Source: Hondaea fermentalgiana
Taxonomy: Eukaryota; Sar; Bigyra; Thraustochytrida; Thraustochytriidae
Direction: 5' to 3'
Assembly: GCA_014084085.1 (NCBI GenBank)
Contig: NPFB01000028.1
Location: forward strand, 75,294-139,293
Length of the DNA: 64,000 bases
Every line of letters begins with the position of its first letter. The stretch's first letter is position 1. Positions 46,436-56,989 of this stretch are shown in pieces. A program made the translations under genes and the position numbers. The notes under the pieces are model-generated. The model was not told where the DNA came from and did not search any database. It saw nothing but the letters and a program-made list of their open reading frames with translations.

Positions 46436-49400
46436 TCACTTTGCAAAACTAACAGACACCCCGCGCGATGGACGCAACATGCTCTTCAAGCTCGATTTGC
46501 GAGGGGCAGGGGAGCTTGAGCCCGAGGCCCCGCCATCTTGCGAGCGGTATTGCCAGTACCTCTGGAGGTGATCAGCGTAGACAAGAACTGCAATGTGCAC
46601 TGTGCGAACGTGAGAGCGCCGTTCGTCGAGAGAGAGGTCTTCAAATTGAACCCCTATCTGAGCACTCTCTTCGAGCGGATTGCGGAGCTTCCAGGCACGA
46701 TAGAGCATTCGGCAAGCTTGCTCTTCGAAACGGCGAGAGCAGAGCCTCTTCAGCGTGATCGCGTCCGCTTCGTTGATCATCATTCGTACCTGCTCGCTGG
46801 ATCGCGGCAGTCCTATATTGATTTTGATTTGTTCACCCTCAAGCTGATGTCCACAAAGTCTGACTGGCGGCATCGGCATCATATTGACCGTCTCGAGGTG
46901 TTCGGCCCACTTCGAGTCTTCGAGGTCCTTGCGAATTGCATCGCAAGCGGTGTGCGCGGTGACGAGATAGTCTCGGCGCAAGTTCGCGTGCAGTTTCGGG
47001 AAGGGGGTATTTGCTATATCGCACTCGACGCCTTCCACAATACGAATCAAGGGTTCGCGCATTTCACGCCCCTGGGCTCGAAGTCCGTCAACCACTCGGA
47101 TCTTGGGCTGACTCTGAATATCCTCAAGGTGTAACGAAAGAGCAACGAGGACGTCAAAGCTTGTCTGCGACTCGTGGAGAGGCGTTAGGCGCTGAGCCCA
47201 ACACATGCTGCGCAGCTCACGCTTGGACTTTAAAAAGTCCACAGCGAGGAAAAGGTCCACAATCGCCTGAGCTTGTTCGGGCTCAATCATTGACGAGAGC
47301 GTCCCCTCTTGGTAAAGCGTCGACAACCCGTTGAATGCCCCCTTGCCGGCGCTATCGTTGCTTTCAGACGATACTGTATGCTGCACGTCGGCTTCTGCGG
47401 CCATCTTCGTTGCCCCTTGCAGGCGTTGCGCGAGATCCGTAATCCGAGGCGCGTCGTCATCACGGGCGCACGAACTCCGGCGACGATGCCGCAGCGCATA
47501 CTGCCCACCATGGTCAACGAGCCAGTTGTGGAAAGCGTGATGACGTGAATTGAGATTCTCTTCCAGAAGCGTCCACAGATCTGCAGCGTGGTACAGGTCA
47601 TAATACGCAGCAATGGATGTCACACCGTGCGCCGCGAGTTCAGCCCGCGTTGGGAGAGGAAGGTAGAGCGCGAGACGGGCAAGGGCCTCGAGAAAGGACA
47701 CAAAGGTAAGGGAGCATGCCTTTTCCCAGCTCTGAACGAGATCGACCACTGTGAGAATAGACAACTGAAAGACAATGTTGCAGTCCGCGTTGGAGAGCCC
47801 ATCAAACTGTAGCAAACCGAGCTGGTCAATGAGATCATTCCAATCAACGAGACTCATGCGTACTCCTCGCGCGCCTCCCCACATTGCCGACCCAGATGCG
47901 GTTCCTGCAAAGCGATTAAAGACGTGCTCGCGCAAGGCGCGCGCGCTACGCTGGAACACGTTATGGATGCTGACCCGGTAGAGGCTGTTATGACGAAAGA
48001 GATCGGAGTTAAGGGAGTCAATCTCGGCGACCTGCTTGAAGCAGCAATCGACAAGAATGAGAACTGCGCGGCAGAGCATCTTCACGCGCTGGGGGTGACT
48101 CGGGGGCGCGCGAACAAAGATCGCATCAGCAAGAAGGAATATCAGCTCCACAAACTGATAGCGGCACATTGGTGCGCCTCGTTTGCCGTGTAGGAAGACG
48201 GCCGACTGCTGGGAAACGCGGAGTTCTTGGCGTGAAACTGCTCCAAACTCGCTTGTGACGCGGGCGAAAATGTCGTCAAAGTCCGAGATGGTCAGATGCG
48301 AGCCTACTTCGAGCAGACTGTTGTCCTCCAGAAACTGCCAGTACTGGTTTCGCGAGAGGCAAAAAATGTTGTAGGTGGCGTCCACGAGCGAACGAACCTC
48401 CACACGCTCTGTGCTCGTATAGTACAGGAAAGCCATGCCGATAAAGGTGTAGTTGTTCTCTACATAGCTGACCGCGGTGACGAGGTCTGCCTTGGAATAT
48501 TGTGAGCTAATGGCCCGAACAAAGCTAGGTTTGCGCATGCACATGGTCAAGTCCCAATTTATGGCAGCCTGCAGGACCTCCTCGGTATTCCAAAAACGTC
48601 CAGCGTCCAGCTTTGCGTCTGCTCGCGGACCAAAGACCGAGTCTTCCAGATCCCATTCGTCGTCGTCTTCGAGGGTAATGCTCATACTTGATGCCTGCAG
48701 GAAACGAGCGATGGAAGTCATGTTGCTTTGAGACGTCCGCAATGATGGAAGGGGAGCATTATACCCCGATTTGGACTCGCGTGTGAAGACGAGTTCCAGC
48801 GGAATCTCCAGAACGAGACCCGTTGTGGGGCACAAAAAGGCGTGGGGATTGAGCTTGTGTTCGGGGTAAAAGTTTGCGATCGGCGGTGGCGTCGGCTGTC
48901 GCGTCATGCCACGTAGCAAGACGGCCTTGGCGCTGAGGCGTTCTGTTGCGGTATTTGCCTTGGGTGCAGGAAGAAGATCTTCGTCGGACATGTTTGTCTT
49001 TCGCCCCGCGAAGAGATGTGCAACGCCGAGTGGCCCTGCTTCTTCGTGGACCCGCACGAACCACTGCGTTGCGCTTCGACGCGCGAGAGGCTCTGCGTGA
49101 ACCTGGTCAGAAGAATCGAGTCGTCGCGGTACTCTCGCGCCAAGCGTGATGTCGCTGGCGCAACTCGGGTCCAAAGGTGCTTGCACTGGCATCCCTTTGC
49201 GAGATTTGTGTGCATGTCGCTCGTCAGACCAGACCTTGAGCTTGCTCCGAAGAGCTGGGTTGGAAAGTTCGACCATGTAGAATGCAGTGAGATTGCCCTG
49301 ATTAGCCTTGAGATTGAGAAGCGTGTTACCTGCAAGCTCTGCGCACGTTTCTCTGCACGAAGGTATGTCATTTGGAGGAAAGCTGGCGGGGCGGTCTTTC

Positions 49401-52400
49401 GCGATGCGATAAAGCAGCTCGATTGCTCGCTCCCGCCGGGCGAGCCGCAACTGAAGGCTCGGGTTCTCGGAGAGGATGAGGAGGCAGCCCAAGAGTCGGG
49501 CCCTTTCTGCATCTTCGGGGATCGTCTGCTCTGCCCCGTGGTCGCGATCGCGATCGATGCCATGATCAGTAAGAGACGAACCGACAGATTCGTCGCTGCA
49601 AAGACATATGAACATATCGAGTACGGCGTTGTGTACTTTTGCGTCGACAATGGCTCGCAGAATTCCCGTGTGCTCGTTTCCTTCTCTCGAGGTATCCACT
49701 TTGGGCGCCAGGTCCGCCCGAATTGCTGTGAGGACGCTCAGCGCCATGGACGTCACCTGCGCAACAAAGTCTGAGGGTGTCACTGCGGATACCTCAACGC
49801 GTGACGTTATCACGGCCGCCGCATTGCGAAGGCACGCGCCAGTCAGCTCGATCATACGTGGGGCAAGTGCTTGCCAGTCTGAACATAGTTTTCGCGAATC
49901 GGATTGCTGTACAAAGTGCGAGCCCAGACGCCACAGAATCTTTGCACTCGCAAGCCGAACGTGGTCTGCCGCACAATTACAGTCTTTGGCGCTGAGCGTG
50001 CAAAGTGCCTGAAGAGCGTCAGCTCGGATGAGACGAATCACAACGTCCAGGATCTCTGAGGGCAGCTCATCAAGCAGAGTCTCTGTGATGGAGAGTGTGG
50101 CCGTGACGCGATCAAGATAGAGCTCTTGAATAATTGTCAATTCTGAAGGCTTGGAGACATCGTGGCGAGTTTGCGCAATGTGTTGGCGGATCTCCTTGTC
50201 ATCAGCTCTTCGTTTATTTGCAGCGAGTCGGGCCATCAGCTCCTCTTTCGATTCTTCTTGATGTCTTTCTTGAATTGTCTCGAGTAAGCGACGACTACTA
50301 TCATCTTCATCGTCTTGGAAAGCAAGTCCAAACGAGCGTATGAGCTTTTCTGTTGTCTGGAGCATCCTCGTCGCGCCATGCGGAAGGGGCGGCACACTTT
50401 CGGGAAGCTCGAGACTCATGGCCTGGGACGAGTTTACGTTTTTCTGCGGTATTGATGATGATGATGATGATGATGATGCTTTGGAGGCTCCGGTCTGTCT
50501 CGAGGACGATGGAAAGCTTGATGTTGAGGAATAACCCGCTTGCGTTGCAGAATCTGCCGTAGCTGTGGTCCCAGCTTGCAGCTGTTTGTGCTCTCGTTCG
50601 GGTTGCTGCTGCTTGTATTGCTGCAAGTGCCGCGCGAGCGTGGCACATTGCTTTAGCTGGATACTCAGGTTCTGTGCAAACGCTTCAAATAGAGAAACAT
50701 CGGAAGTCGTTTGCAACGGTCCAGAGCTCCCACCAAAGTCTTTGCTGGAACTCGTAGTTGACTTGCTTGCACAGGACACTGGGCCCAAGAGGTCAGCAGC
50801 ATCGTCTTGACTGTTATTATTCGCACTCGAGCCATTCACAGCGGAACCGCCCGAAGGAATGGCACTGGACTTCGACTCGGGGTTCCCAGCGGCGCGATCA
50901 TTGGCGTCTTCTGCGGGCACGCCAGACGAAGCGATGTCGGACGTACCGCTTGAGGTCTTGCGCTTGGTTTGTTGCGACACATCAATCAATGAAGCGCACA
51001 TGGCTCCATTGGTTAGAGCCCACACGGGTTTGTCCTTGGCAAAGTAAGCGGTGGACATGACCTCGAGGCGACAAAAATGCGTTGGTGTTGCGAGACGCGA
51101 CCCACGGAGGTTCCAAACGAGAGAAGCGCAGTTGGAAATAACATTGGTGTCCCGAAGCCAATCGGATGCCGTAGTCGCATCCTCATTCGCTCGCGCGTAC
51201 CAGTCTAGAACCACAGTGACCTTGTCCAAGGATTCATTTACATTCTTGCCAAGGTTGCGATCGTCTGCGAGGCGCCGTGCAAAGCTTGTGATTGTGACCA
51301 GCGCTGCTGTGATTTGAAGTGCTAACTTGGGCTGTGACACCTTGTACTCTGTAAAGGCATCAAGTAGTGCTTCAATGACCTCGTTTTCGAGAAGTTCGCG
51401 TCCAAGACGCCGCTGGCTTTTCCGGAAACGCAAGCGAGCGAGGTTGAATGCAATGGCGCTTTGCATCTCGCTTGCGTCCGGCGATGGACTGGCCGCAGGA
51501 CAAAGTCCCTTTAACATTAGCGTTGAGGTGCACTCGACCAAAGCGGGGGACACACAGACCTCGTCGACGCCGGCAAAGGTGTCGATAAGCATTTCGAGGG
51601 AGAGAATTTGAATGGTGGTGGCGTTGTGAACATAGCGAGGTTTGGCATACATATCAACGAGAGCCGCACAACTCCTATCGCGGATGTCGTCTGTTCGTTT
51701 GTTTGCCATTGTGGTGAGTACAACGAGGAGACACCTCACAAAGTGACCTTCTGTGGCAGCGTCGACTAAGTTTGCGCTTAACTTCAATGCGGCGCACTGA
51801 AAGACGAAGTCCAGAAAGGTAGCAGGTATCATTGGGATGATCGCAGAGCAATTGGCAAGGACACTGAGCATATCATCGGCGTGCGCAAGTATCCGACGCT
51901 TGGACCGACTCTGTGATGAGAGGACCTCACTGCTCTGCGCGAGCATTTCCAGTACGAGGTGAAAGGCGGGCTCATCTTCGCCGGGCTCTTGATTTTCTCC
52001 ACTCTCTGAATGCCTGTCATATTGGGCATGTGTAGGTGCCACGAAATTTGACTCGAGGTACTTGCGGAGCTCCACCGACCCGTTGCGAACAATTTGGAAA
52101 ACGAGAGCACACGTCTGCGGTTCAGTTCCGAAGGTGGATAGGGCCCAAGTGAGCTCGGCGGCAGCGACGGGCCACAACTCTGCCTGGGTGTTCTGGTCCG
52201 TCGACAATGCTGCAAGCGCTCCGAGACAACAGCGCACGTGCTTGCTAACGCAGGAAATCTCCTCTTTATAAACGTGAAGCACGCTCAGGTAGCGCGTGAG
52301 CACAGGAACGACGGGAAGTGTCCCGAAGCGCGAACAGAGGACGAAGGAGCAGCTCGCGAGCGACCACAGCGCGATTAAGGCGTGGAACTGGATACTTTCG

Positions 52401-53815
52401 CGATGATGCACGACAAGATCTGGCTCTTGATGCTGCAACACATTGAGAACTGCATTAAGAATTCCGTCATTCACCTGTCGATCCCAGGCAAGATGGCGCT
52501 GGTTTTCTTGGCACTGCGCCATCTTAGAGAGACCAACGAGAGCATAGATGGACTCTGCGGTCTCAATTCTGTCCCCTGAGAGGCCCAGTTCAAAGTCAGT
52601 GAGGATGTTCTCCAGGGTTTTACGAAGCCGCGCCTGGCGACCATTGACAAATTTGGAGAGAAGATACTTGACAAAAGTGGTAGTGACGACCTGGGACTCT
52701 GTGCGCCCAACGACGTCGCAGCAGACGAGTACAATATCTTCACCGACGAGAACGTGTTTGTTTTTCGTTTGGTTGTAAAAGACCTTTTTCAGAGTGGAAA
52801 GTGTCGACGTTGATGCACTGAGTGCAGCATAGCCCACGACTGGAAATCGTTTCCGATCATCGAATCGAAAAGTTTGCGGAGGCGTGTCATTGTCCCCATA
52901 CATACGATTCATGACGCGCAAGAGACGTAGGGCACGTTTTTTTTTGGTGTTGAGGGTTTCGCCGCTGTCGACCGCATTGGAGGATGAAGTACTGGCAAGA
53001 TCCTTGCTGCTGCCTGCGCTCAATTGTAACATTGAGAACTTGCGCATGTGTTCGGTCTTACGCTGCTGACGTACAACTTCGGTATGCGTCCAGTCGACGC
53101 ATTCCATGTCCGCAGAAAGAAGGGAATCCAGTGTTTGCTCTGAGTCAGCGCGGCCGTCTTGACGATTCTTCGGTGGACTAAGTTCTTGTTGATTTGCCGT
53201 TGTGGTGACGTCGTCCTGCCCGGCGGGATTTTGCTGACAACTTTTCTCTTTTGAGATGGTAGTGTTACTACTTTCGGTCTCTGGGCCCGTGGGCGATTGT
53301 GCCTCGGTTTCGATTGCTTCGGCAGTGGCTGGCAGCGACGGTTGCTGCGGCAAGGGGTTTTGTGGTTTCGTGGTTGGCCCAAGTTGGCCATGGGGCTGGT
53401 TCTTTTTGTCACGTGAGGACACTCGTCCCTGTGTAGCTGCTTTACTCCTTGGTGCTGGGGAAGCAAAGTCTGAGCGAAGAATGACATGTACCACGTCGGA
53501 GATGTCCTTGCTGGACGCCTGGTTGGCCCCACTTGTCTGCTGCCGATGTTTTTCATAGCGGTCAACTGCTCCAGGAATTTGCAGGAGAGCGCTTGACGTG
53601 AGCATACCGGCCCTAGTGGCCGGTCCTTGCCTTTGAAGACGCCTTTTCTGGCTTTTTAGTTGTACAGCAAGAGCTACATCAGAAGATCCCGTCAACTCGC
53701 TTTCGGTGCTTTTTCGTCGTAGACGGTGCTTTCTTCCTGCGACTGGCTGGACGAGTTGCGTGCCGACATGCGTACCGCCGAGGTTCTTGAGAACCTCCGA
53801 GGCTGGATGTTTCAT
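46436..53815 (-). CDS. Giant ARM/HEAT-like repeat protein, 2459 residues
   Basis: The largest gene of the window, one intronless ORF from ATG 53813-53815. I do not recognise the family. Residues about 1-290 are basic then Gln/Ser/Thr-rich and disordered. About 380-1050 shows repeated helical pairs typical of armadillo/HEAT folds (SIYALVGLSKMA, HALIALWSLASCSFVL, CLGALAALSTD). About 1050-1200 is a Ser/Gln-rich linker with a Ser run near 1115. A second helical block spans about 1200-1560. About 1650-2459 is a conserved-looking all-helical C-terminal part that opens with HAFLCPTTGLVLEIPLEL, continues through WNTEEVLQAAINWDLTMCMR and ends in a Ser/Arg tail. There are no membrane helices or catalytic motifs. 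A large cytoskeletal or flagellar scaffold is possible. It converges with the kinesin gene, 172 nt between stops. Confidence 0.85.
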   Translation of the reverse strand: MKHPASEVLKNLGGTHVGTQLVQPVAGRKHRLRRKSTESELTGSSDVALAVQLKSQKRRLQRQGPATRAGMLTSSALLQIPGAVDRYEKHRQQTSGANQASSKDISDVVHVILRSDFASPAPRSKAATQGRVSSRDKKNQPHGQLGPTTKPQNPLPQQPSLPATAEAIETEAQSPTGPETESSNTTISKEKSCQQNPAGQDDVTTTANQQELSPPKNRQDGRADSEQTLDSLLSADMECVDWTHTEVVRQQRKTEHMRKFSMLQLSAGSSKDLASTSSSNAVDSGETLNTKKKRALRLLRVMNRMYGDNDTPPQTFRFDDRKRFPVVGYAALSASTSTLSTLKKVFYNQTKNKHVLVGEDIVLVCCDVVGRTESQVVTTTFVKYLLSKFVNGRQARLRKTLENILTDFELGLSGDRIETAESIYALVGLSKMAQCQENQRHLAWDRQVNDGILNAVLNVLQHQEPDLVVHHRESIQFHALIALWSLASCSFVLCSRFGTLPVVPVLTRYLSVLHVYKEEISCVSKHVRCCLGALAALSTDQNTQAELWPVAAAELTWALSTFGTEPQTCALVFQIVRNGSVELRKYLESNFVAPTHAQYDRHSESGENQEPGEDEPAFHLVLEMLAQSSEVLSSQSRSKRRILAHADDMLSVLANCSAIIPMIPATFLDFVFQCAALKLSANLVDAATEGHFVRCLLVVLTTMANKRTDDIRDRSCAALVDMYAKPRYVHNATTIQILSLEMLIDTFAGVDEVCVSPALVECTSTLMLKGLCPAASPSPDASEMQSAIAFNLARLRFRKSQRRLGRELLENEVIEALLDAFTEYKVSQPKLALQITAALVTITSFARRLADDRNLGKNVNESLDKVTVVLDWYARANEDATTASDWLRDTNVISNCASLVWNLRGSRLATPTHFCRLEVMSTAYFAKDKPVWALTNGAMCASLIDVSQQTKRKTSSGTSDIASSGVPAEDANDRAAGNPESKSSAIPSGGSAVNGSSANNNSQDDAADLLGPVSCASKSTTSSSKDFGGSSGPLQTTSDVSLFEAFAQNLSIQLKQCATLARHLQQYKQQQPEREHKQLQAGTTATADSATQAGYSSTSSFPSSSRQTGASKASSSSSSSSIPQKNVNSSQAMSLELPESVPPLPHGATRMLQTTEKLIRSFGLAFQDDEDDSSRRLLETIQERHQEESKEELMARLAANKRRADDKEIRQHIAQTRHDVSKPSELTIIQELYLDRVTATLSITETLLDELPSEILDVVIRLIRADALQALCTLSAKDCNCAADHVRLASAKILWRLGSHFVQQSDSRKLCSDWQALAPRMIELTGACLRNAAAVITSRVEVSAVTPSDFVAQVTSMALSVLTAIRADLAPKVDTSREGNEHTGILRAIVDAKVHNAVLDMFICLCSDESVGSSLTDHGIDRDRDHGAEQTIPEDAERARLLGCLLILSENPSLQLRLARRERAIELLYRIAKDRPASFPPNDIPSCRETCAELAGNTLLNLKANQGNLTAFYMVELSNPALRSKLKVWSDERHAHKSRKGMPVQAPLDPSCASDITLGARVPRRLDSSDQVHAEPLARRSATQWFVRVHEEAGPLGVAHLFAGRKTNMSDEDLLPAPKANTATERLSAKAVLLRGMTRQPTPPPIANFYPEHKLNPHAFLCPTTGLVLEIPLELVFTRESKSGYNAPLPSLRTSQSNMTSIARFLQASSMSITLEDDDEWDLEDSVFGPRADAKLDAGRFWNTEEVLQAAINWDLTMCMRKPSFVRAISSQYSKADLVTAVSYVENNYTFIGMAFLYYTSTERVEVRSLVDATYNIFCLSRNQYWQFLEDNSLLEVGSHLTISDFDDIFARVTSEFGAVSRQELRVSQQSAVFLHGKRGAPMCRYQFVELIFLLADAIFVRAPPSHPQRVKMLCRAVLILVDCCFKQVAEIDSLNSDLFRHNSLYRVSIHNVFQRSARALREHVFNRFAGTASGSAMWGGARGVRMSLVDWNDLIDQLGLLQFDGLSNADCNIVFQLSILTVVDLVQSWEKACSLTFVSFLEALARLALYLPLPTRAELAAHGVTSIAAYYDLYHAADLWTLLEENLNSRHHAFHNWLVDHGGQYALRHRRRSSCARDDDAPRITDLAQRLQGATKMAAEADVQHTVSSESNDSAGKGAFNGLSTLYQEGTLSSMIEPEQAQAIVDLFLAVDFLKSKRELRSMCWAQRLTPLHESQTSFDVLVALSLHLEDIQSQPKIRVVDGLRAQGREMREPLIRIVEGVECDIANTPFPKLHANLRRDYLVTAHTACDAIRKDLEDSKWAEHLETVNMMPMPPVRLCGHQLEGEQIKINIGLPRSSEQVRMMINEADAITLKRLCSRRFEEQACRMLYRAWKLRNPLEESAQIGVQFEDLSLDERRSHVRTVHIAVLVYADHLQRYWQYRSQDGGASGSSSPAPRKSSLKSMLRPSRGVSVSFAK

Positions 53816-54097
53816 ATTTGACGGACAGTGAGGAGATCAAGTAGCTCGTTGTTTGCCTGTGTATACGCGCAATGAATATACCCCAGCGCCGCTAGAACCC
53901 TTGCACAGCGAGCAAGCTAGCCAGCAAGCCAGCGAGCCAGCCAGCCAGCCAGCTAGCTAGCCAGCCAGCCAGGCGGCCGGCTGATCGATCGTTCAACTTT
54001 TGCACGAAAATCTCTCACTTTTCGTCCTTTTGATTCGAGTCGTTGCGAACGCTCACAATGACGGACGGACACGCGTGTCTTATTTACTATGTATGCG

Positions 54098-54128
<31 letters not shown>

Positions 54129-54661
54129 TGGTGTACCTCGGTCTTGTATGGTATGTCGCGAGTCTCGAATCGCAAGAGAATGAACAACATAACATGCTGG
54201 ATGGATGGATCGATTGGTAAGTCGATGAATAGGTGAAAGTAGATGAGTGGGTGACGGACTTTGTTTCCCTGCGTCGATGCTCGGGACAAAAGCGAAATAG
54301 CCTGCGTGCAGCCGGTAGTTAGTTGATGGATGACGTCGAGGCCGCCGTAAATCGGTCTAACGGGTCGCGGCCAGCCCTATTTGGACCACTTTCTCGATGT
54401 TTTTGTTTTTTTTTCCTTCTTCTTCTTTTTTTCCCAAGGCCCGTTGCCAGGCAAGGAGAAGGCAGACAGACAGACTGACAGACTGACAAACAGACAGACA
54501 GGCAATCCCGATCGCGCGCGAGCTAGGCCGAGAGCACAGCGCACGCAAGACGAGCAAAGGTTGCTGCGCGAGGGCTTCAGCTAATCTCCGGCGCAAGGGC
54601 GCCGTGGGAGTGGACAAACTCGTGAACGGCCAGCGAAGAAGAAGGAGAAGAAGAAGAAGCA
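53816..54661. promoter_or_regulatory. Divergent spacer with poly-C tract
   Basis: 846 nt between the ARM-protein and coiled-coil starts. It includes GCCA repeats (53918-53972), a 31-nt poly-C run, GATG repeats (54195-54235), T-rich DNA (54405-54432) and CAGACTGA repeats (54464-54505). No gene is supported. Confidence 0.5.
54098..54128. repeat. Poly-C homopolymer (31 nt)
   Basis: Thirty-one consecutive Cs, in the non-coding region. The real length may differ because such runs are hard to sequence. Confidence 0.9.
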
Positions 54662-55846
54662 ATGGCCGCCGTGGACCCCGCCGATAGCCTTGCGCGGGCA
54701 GAGCAGGCACAGCGCGAAGGGCGCGTGCAGATGCTTGTGGAGGAGATCGAAGAGGTGCACGCAGCTATGACGGCCTGCTTGCGGGTGTCGGAACGCGAAT
54801 TTAATGCCGCACGGCAACGTGGCAAAGGAGCTCAGGACGATGAAGAAGCGTGGGCCGAAGCAGCCCAAATCATCCGCAAGACAAGAAGCAAGGTCAATTC
54901 GCTCCTTTGCCGCGAACGCAACGTGCTTTCACTGTATGCAGCAGAGTGCGGCGTTCACGTGCGCCTGGCAGGAGGCGACAGGCAGGTCACCTTGAGCGAC
55001 AAAATCCAGGTACTCGAGCTGAAAACGCCCAAGCAAACACAAACACAAACTAAAGATGCTTTGAAAACTATGCCAACGCAACTGCAGCCGCTTCAAACTC
55101 AAACTCACACCCAGGAGAGCCCATCTGAAATCATGGCACAAACTGAGTTACACCGACATATCGACTCAGCTCGGCGTCAAGGGCGTGTGCCTTGGGAGGT
55201 TCGCGTTCTCGAAAGGATTGCCCTGAAACTCAAGGCTAAGCGCCACGAAGCGCTTGGTGCCGGCCAGTCCGTTTTACGCATCGACGCAGATATTGCAAAG
55301 ATTGAGCAAGAGCTTTCTGCGATCAGCAACTCCTCGGGTCCTGCTGCCAGAAAGTCCCTGTCTCCGGACCATTCGGGAGCCTCCTCATCGTTTCAAATGA
55401 CGACGACGTCGACGACAACGACGACGGTACCAACGACAAACCAAAAACATTCCAAAATTTCTTCGCATCGCAATACGACAAGCTCGACTTCAAAATCAAG
55501 TGCTCGAGGCCCAACGCCTGCCTCGGAAGAGTCGCTGCACTGGGACACGCCCGTAGCGCCAAGCGTTGCCAAACACCAACGCTCTGGACTCACCCCTCCC
55601 TTTGTCACGCAACATCTTGACTGGTCGATCTCGCCTGTTCAGGAAGTGGGAGACGCGCGCATCGTGGCTCGGGAATTCGATGCGATGATCTCAAAAATTG
55701 CGGCCGGTCAGACACCAGCGAAACCAAGCGCAGACTCTGCAAGAAGAAGAAACGATGATCAGACCGACATTTTGGACCTCATCAGCACGTCCTCCCCGTC
55801 ATACGCGAGAGAGCAACAGCGCCTGGCAAGGCAACTTTTCGAATAA
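54662..55846 (+). CDS. Hypothetical protein with N-terminal helices and disordered middle
   Basis: A 394-residue protein with no recognised family. Residues about 1-100 are predicted helical (LARAEQAQREGRVQMLVEEI, then CLRVSEREFNAAR and WAEAAQIIRKTRSKVNSLL), suggesting a coiled coil or helical bundle. About 120-155 is Gln/Thr-rich. A second helical stretch (about 160-222) includes VLERIALKLKAKRHEAL. About 230-310 is Ser/Thr-rich and disordered, and the C terminus is again amphipathic (AREFDAMISKIAAG, YAREQQRLARQLFE). The ATG at 54662 has context AGCAATGG. No targeting signal, membrane helix or catalytic motif is visible. The even codon structure and clear start support a real gene. Confidence 0.65.
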   Translation: MAAVDPADSLARAEQAQREGRVQMLVEEIEEVHAAMTACLRVSEREFNAARQRGKGAQDDEEAWAEAAQIIRKTRSKVNSLLCRERNVLSLYAAECGVHVRLAGGDRQVTLSDKIQVLELKTPKQTQTQTKDALKTMPTQLQPLQTQTHTQESPSEIMAQTELHRHIDSARRQGRVPWEVRVLERIALKLKAKRHEALGAGQSVLRIDADIAKIEQELSAISNSSGPAARKSLSPDHSGASSSFQMTTTSTTTTTVPTTNQKHSKISSHRNTTSSTSKSSARGPTPASEESLHWDTPVAPSVAKHQRSGLTPPFVTQHLDWSISPVQEVGDARIVAREFDAMISKIAAGQTPAKPSADSARRRNDDQTDILDLISTSSPSYAREQQRLARQLFE

Positions 55847-55869
55847 GTGCCGAGACGAGCACGTCCTCG

Positions 55870-56686
55870 TCATTGCCAGTACAGCAACAAAAGACGGGAC
55901 AGAGCGGTTAGCATAAGCCCGGCCAAAACGGTACTTGTAAAATAAGTTTTGCGATGAACAAAAGATTCTTTCATGTTTCTGTATTCTTCTCTTTCTTTGA
56001 GGAGAGGATACTTGTTGTTGGTGGTGGGTGATTTATCATTGTCAGAGAACAGAGACATTCTATCTATCACGTCCGGTACAATCGATAGAATAGAATACAC
56101 TACACACTGCTCGACTTGACGTGGAGGTGTTGCGCTAGAAAGAAACGATGGAGCCAACAAACGGCGACCGAATGCGTGGTACAGAGCAGCGATCGATGCT
56201 TGCGATCTGCGTCTGATAAGACATGCAGATTTTAGAAGAAATCAGCTAGCCAATTGTATTCGGAAGACACAGACTCAAGCGCAAGCATTCACTTTAAAAG
56301 GTAGAGCACGGCTCCCAGGACGAATGCGAAGTCAAATAAGCTGCCGGACTCCCGAGTCCTGACTGCGTCCATGAAAGGTAGACTGTCCAAGCCTCATCAT
56401 GGCGCGATGTAGTCCTGACCTTTGTCACAGCCTCCATGAGGTGAGAGAGAGAGAGAATTCCTGGCCGAGATAAGATAAATCAATGACTCAATTCACTCGA
56501 TGGATACCTGTCAGACCGTGACATGTAAGAAACCGCTTCTTTTGCACGACTAGACACGGCTGCGAGAGCGCCGGCGGCCCAGCCGCGTGCAGGCGACGGG
56601 GACGCGCGTCGGCTCGGGCGCGCTGAAGAGCCGGCCGTCGGCGCGAAGAGGATGCATTTGATTGAATGAACCGAAGAGACGTCCAT
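55870..56686 (-). CDS. Possible two-exon small protein with C-terminal membrane helix
   Basis: This is a tentative model. Exon 1 would be 56508-56686 (ATG at 56686; MDVSSVHSIKCILFAPTAGS onwards, Arg/Ser/Ala-rich like an organellar presequence), with donor CAG|GTATCC. Exon 2 would be 55870-56212 after the acceptor CTTATCAG, giving 173 residues in phase. A second acceptor (TTTCTTTCTAG, ending near 56135) is also in phase. The C terminus is NMKESFVHRKTYF followed by a hydrophobic helix VLAGLMLTALSRLLLLY. Without splicing only a 62-codon ATG ORF (from 56058) remains. No family is recognised with confidence; a vague likeness of the end to the Bap31 helix boundary was noted. Confidence 0.25.
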
Positions 56687-56989
56687 CAATAATCAATTAC
56701 GTGATTCCTCTCTTTCTTGCGCAGTGGCCACTTTTCGGGCGCACATGATATCGAACCACAGCGGGCCTTCGCTATGCGACGGCGACCGAGGAGCAAGGCA
56801 GCTAGCTCCCGCCGCCTCCCTGCGTGCAGGGACACGAAGAGTTTCTGTTAAGAATCTAAGTCTTTATATACACATAATACGTCCAGCCCGCGCTTAGCGT
56901 ATACGAGTCGTTCTACGCGTATACGCGTGCCGATCCCGGCTTTGAACACTCCAACATTTCAATTGCTAAAGAAAGTGTCCTCTTCATTT

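Noticed and set aside
49016..49774. 252-codon plus-strand ORF inside the giant ARM gene
   Set aside because: Antisense shadow of a continuous 2459-codon frame; no protein family features.
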